Assembly: GCA_966250015.1 (NCBI GenBank)
Contig: CBINFS010000012.1
Coordinates: 1 to 64,000 of the forward strand
Source: CBINFS01 sp966250015
GTDB lineage: Bacteria; Bacteroidota; Rhodothermia; Rhodothermales; DASSAV01
Reading direction: 5' to 3'
DNA: 64,000 nucleotides
Shown: positions 63,310 through 64,000 of the stretch, piece after piece
How the letters are laid out: every line of letters starts with the position of its first letter
Numbering within the stretch: the first letter of the stretch is position 1
The notes under the pieces: generated by a model
Seen by the model: the letters and a program-made list of their open reading frames with translations, nothing else
What the model was told of the DNA's origin: nothing
The model's database searches: none
Made by a program: the position numbers and the translations under genes

Positions 63310-64000
63310 TCACTTCACCAGGGTCATTTTCTGCGTGATGACCTGCGTTCCAGACTGTAAACGATACAGGTAAACACCGGACGACAGGTTCCGTGCATCA
63401 AACGTGACGGTGTGACTACCCGGAAGGTATACCCCGTCGACGACCGTTGCAACCAGCCTACCCGTCAGGTCGAACACGTCGATCTTCACACGCCCTGCTT
63501 CGGGTACGGAAAAGGCGATCGTCGTCGTGGGGTTGAATGGATTCGGATAGTTCTGATGGAGCACAAACGCCTCCGGAACCTCGCTACCCACCTCCTCATC
63601 CACGCCCACCGTGATCAACCCTTCTTCAGGACTACCGACAGGCAGGCTCGTATAGATGTAAAACTCGCCCGGAGCCAGACGAAACGACACTTCCTCTTCC
63701 GCCACTTCGAGCGTATCTCCGGAGAAGTAGCTGTACCATGTCCCGGTCGCAGGGAACTCGAGCGTCGTGCTGAGGCTGTCCACCCCGAAATTCCCCACGA
63801 TCACCGCATCCATGGTGGGATGGGTGAGCACGATCGACTTCACCGCGCCACGCACCCGCTGTGTGACCTCGGTTTCCGGGCTTCTGAAAACTTCGTTTTC
63901 ATTGCGTAACGTCAGCAACGCCTGCCAGGTCTTGTAGAGCTTCACCCGTAACGGGTCGTTCAGGTGGCCCCAGGCAGGAGGCTTCTCCCCGGTCCGACCG
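63310..64000 (-). CDS. C-terminal part of a secreted alpha-amylase-like protein with T9SS sorting domain
   Basis: The gene continues beyond the right edge; about 230 C-terminal codons are visible, with the frame open to position 64000. The first part (DPLRVKLYKTWQALLTLRNE onward) matches the end of a GH13 catalytic domain and its beta-sandwich domain C. The last 85 residues form a type IX secretion sorting domain (por secretion, type A): QNYPNPFNPTTTIAFSVP, then GSHTVTFDARNLSSGVYLYR and the terminal QKMTLVK. So it is exported across the outer membrane and attached or released outside. It would degrade starch outside the cell to supply the downstream operon. The catalytic residues lie outside the window, so GH13 membership is inferred from the end only. 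Confidence 0.82.
   Translation of the reverse strand, partial: GRTGEKPPAWGHLNDPLRVKLYKTWQALLTLRNENEVFRSPETEVTQRVRGAVKSIVLTHPTMDAVIVGNFGVDSLSTTLEFPATGTWYSYFSGDTLEVAEEEVSFRLAPGEFYIYTSLPVGSPEEGLITVGVDEEVGSEVPEAFVLHQNYPNPFNPTTTIAFSVPEAGRVKIDVFDLTGRLVATVVDGVYLPGSHTVTFDARNLSSGVYLYRLQSGTQVITQKMTLVK

Overview
The window looks like a chromosomal segment of a GC-rich member of the Bacteroidota/Rhodothermota group, probably Rhodothermales-like. The signs are a secreted protein ending in a type IX secretion (Por) sorting domain with a PNPFNP motif, a GWxTD-domain protein, TonB-dependent receptors, an Omp85 protein, HPr kinase, and the DUF2795 and DUF4097 families. This is inference from gene content; there is no rRNA in the window. 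No tRNA, rRNA, CRISPR array, intact insertion sequence or prophage was recognised.

Region 1 (0-34 kb) is mostly plus strand and mostly housekeeping or envelope genes: a class A penicillin-binding protein, DUF493, a large dynamin-like GTPase, a copper ATPase with a cupredoxin lipoprotein, ClpB, SMC, a membrane protein/HTH/UppS operon, a DUF2961 secreted protein, an FKBP isomerase, PbpC, a half-size EamA protein, an S9 peptidase, DUF2200, a TonB-dependent receptor, a DUF1905/YdeI protein and a giant alpha-2-macroglobulin lipoprotein with its thioester motif. PbpC and the macroglobulin are normally adjacent in other bacteria; here about 5.7 kb separates them.

Region 2 (33.9-38.6 kb) is the most accessory-like part: a gene-poor stretch with palindromic repeats, the 3' relic of a TonB-dependent receptor, an orphan lipoprotein, a HigBA toxin-antitoxin pair with a perfect operator-like palindrome, an AlkA-type DNA glycosylase and an ARMT1/DUF89-like protein.

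Region 3 (38.7-50.2 kb) holds a DUF4097 protein with six exact 18-residue repeats, an Omp85 protein convergent with it, DUF2795, an M23 peptidase, and a minus-strand group of HPr kinase, MoxR ATPase and a galactokinase homologue that seems to have lost its catalytic residues, then an RND/MMPL exporter.

Region 4 (50.2-64 kb) is entirely minus strand: fmt, a 14-TM MFS exporter, GWxTD, ftsY and pgsA, then a starch/maltodextrin locus read right to left: a secreted GH13 enzyme (only its C-terminus is in the window), a GH13 lipoprotein, an SGNH-hydrolase/TPR membrane protein, a sugar-binding lipoprotein and two ABC permeases. Together they would cut alpha-glucans outside the cell and at the envelope and import the oligosaccharides; no transport ATPase is in the window.

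I did not find a clearly new multi-gene system. The strongest leads are the catalytically degenerate galactokinase beside HPr kinase/MoxR, the inverted repeat that covers the ribosome-binding site of the DUF2961 gene, the GTPase with an altered G3 motif, and the SGNH hydrolase with a TPR inserted between its catalytic blocks in a sugar-uptake operon. Antisense ORFs of several hundred codons are common because of the GC-rich codon usage and were left out.
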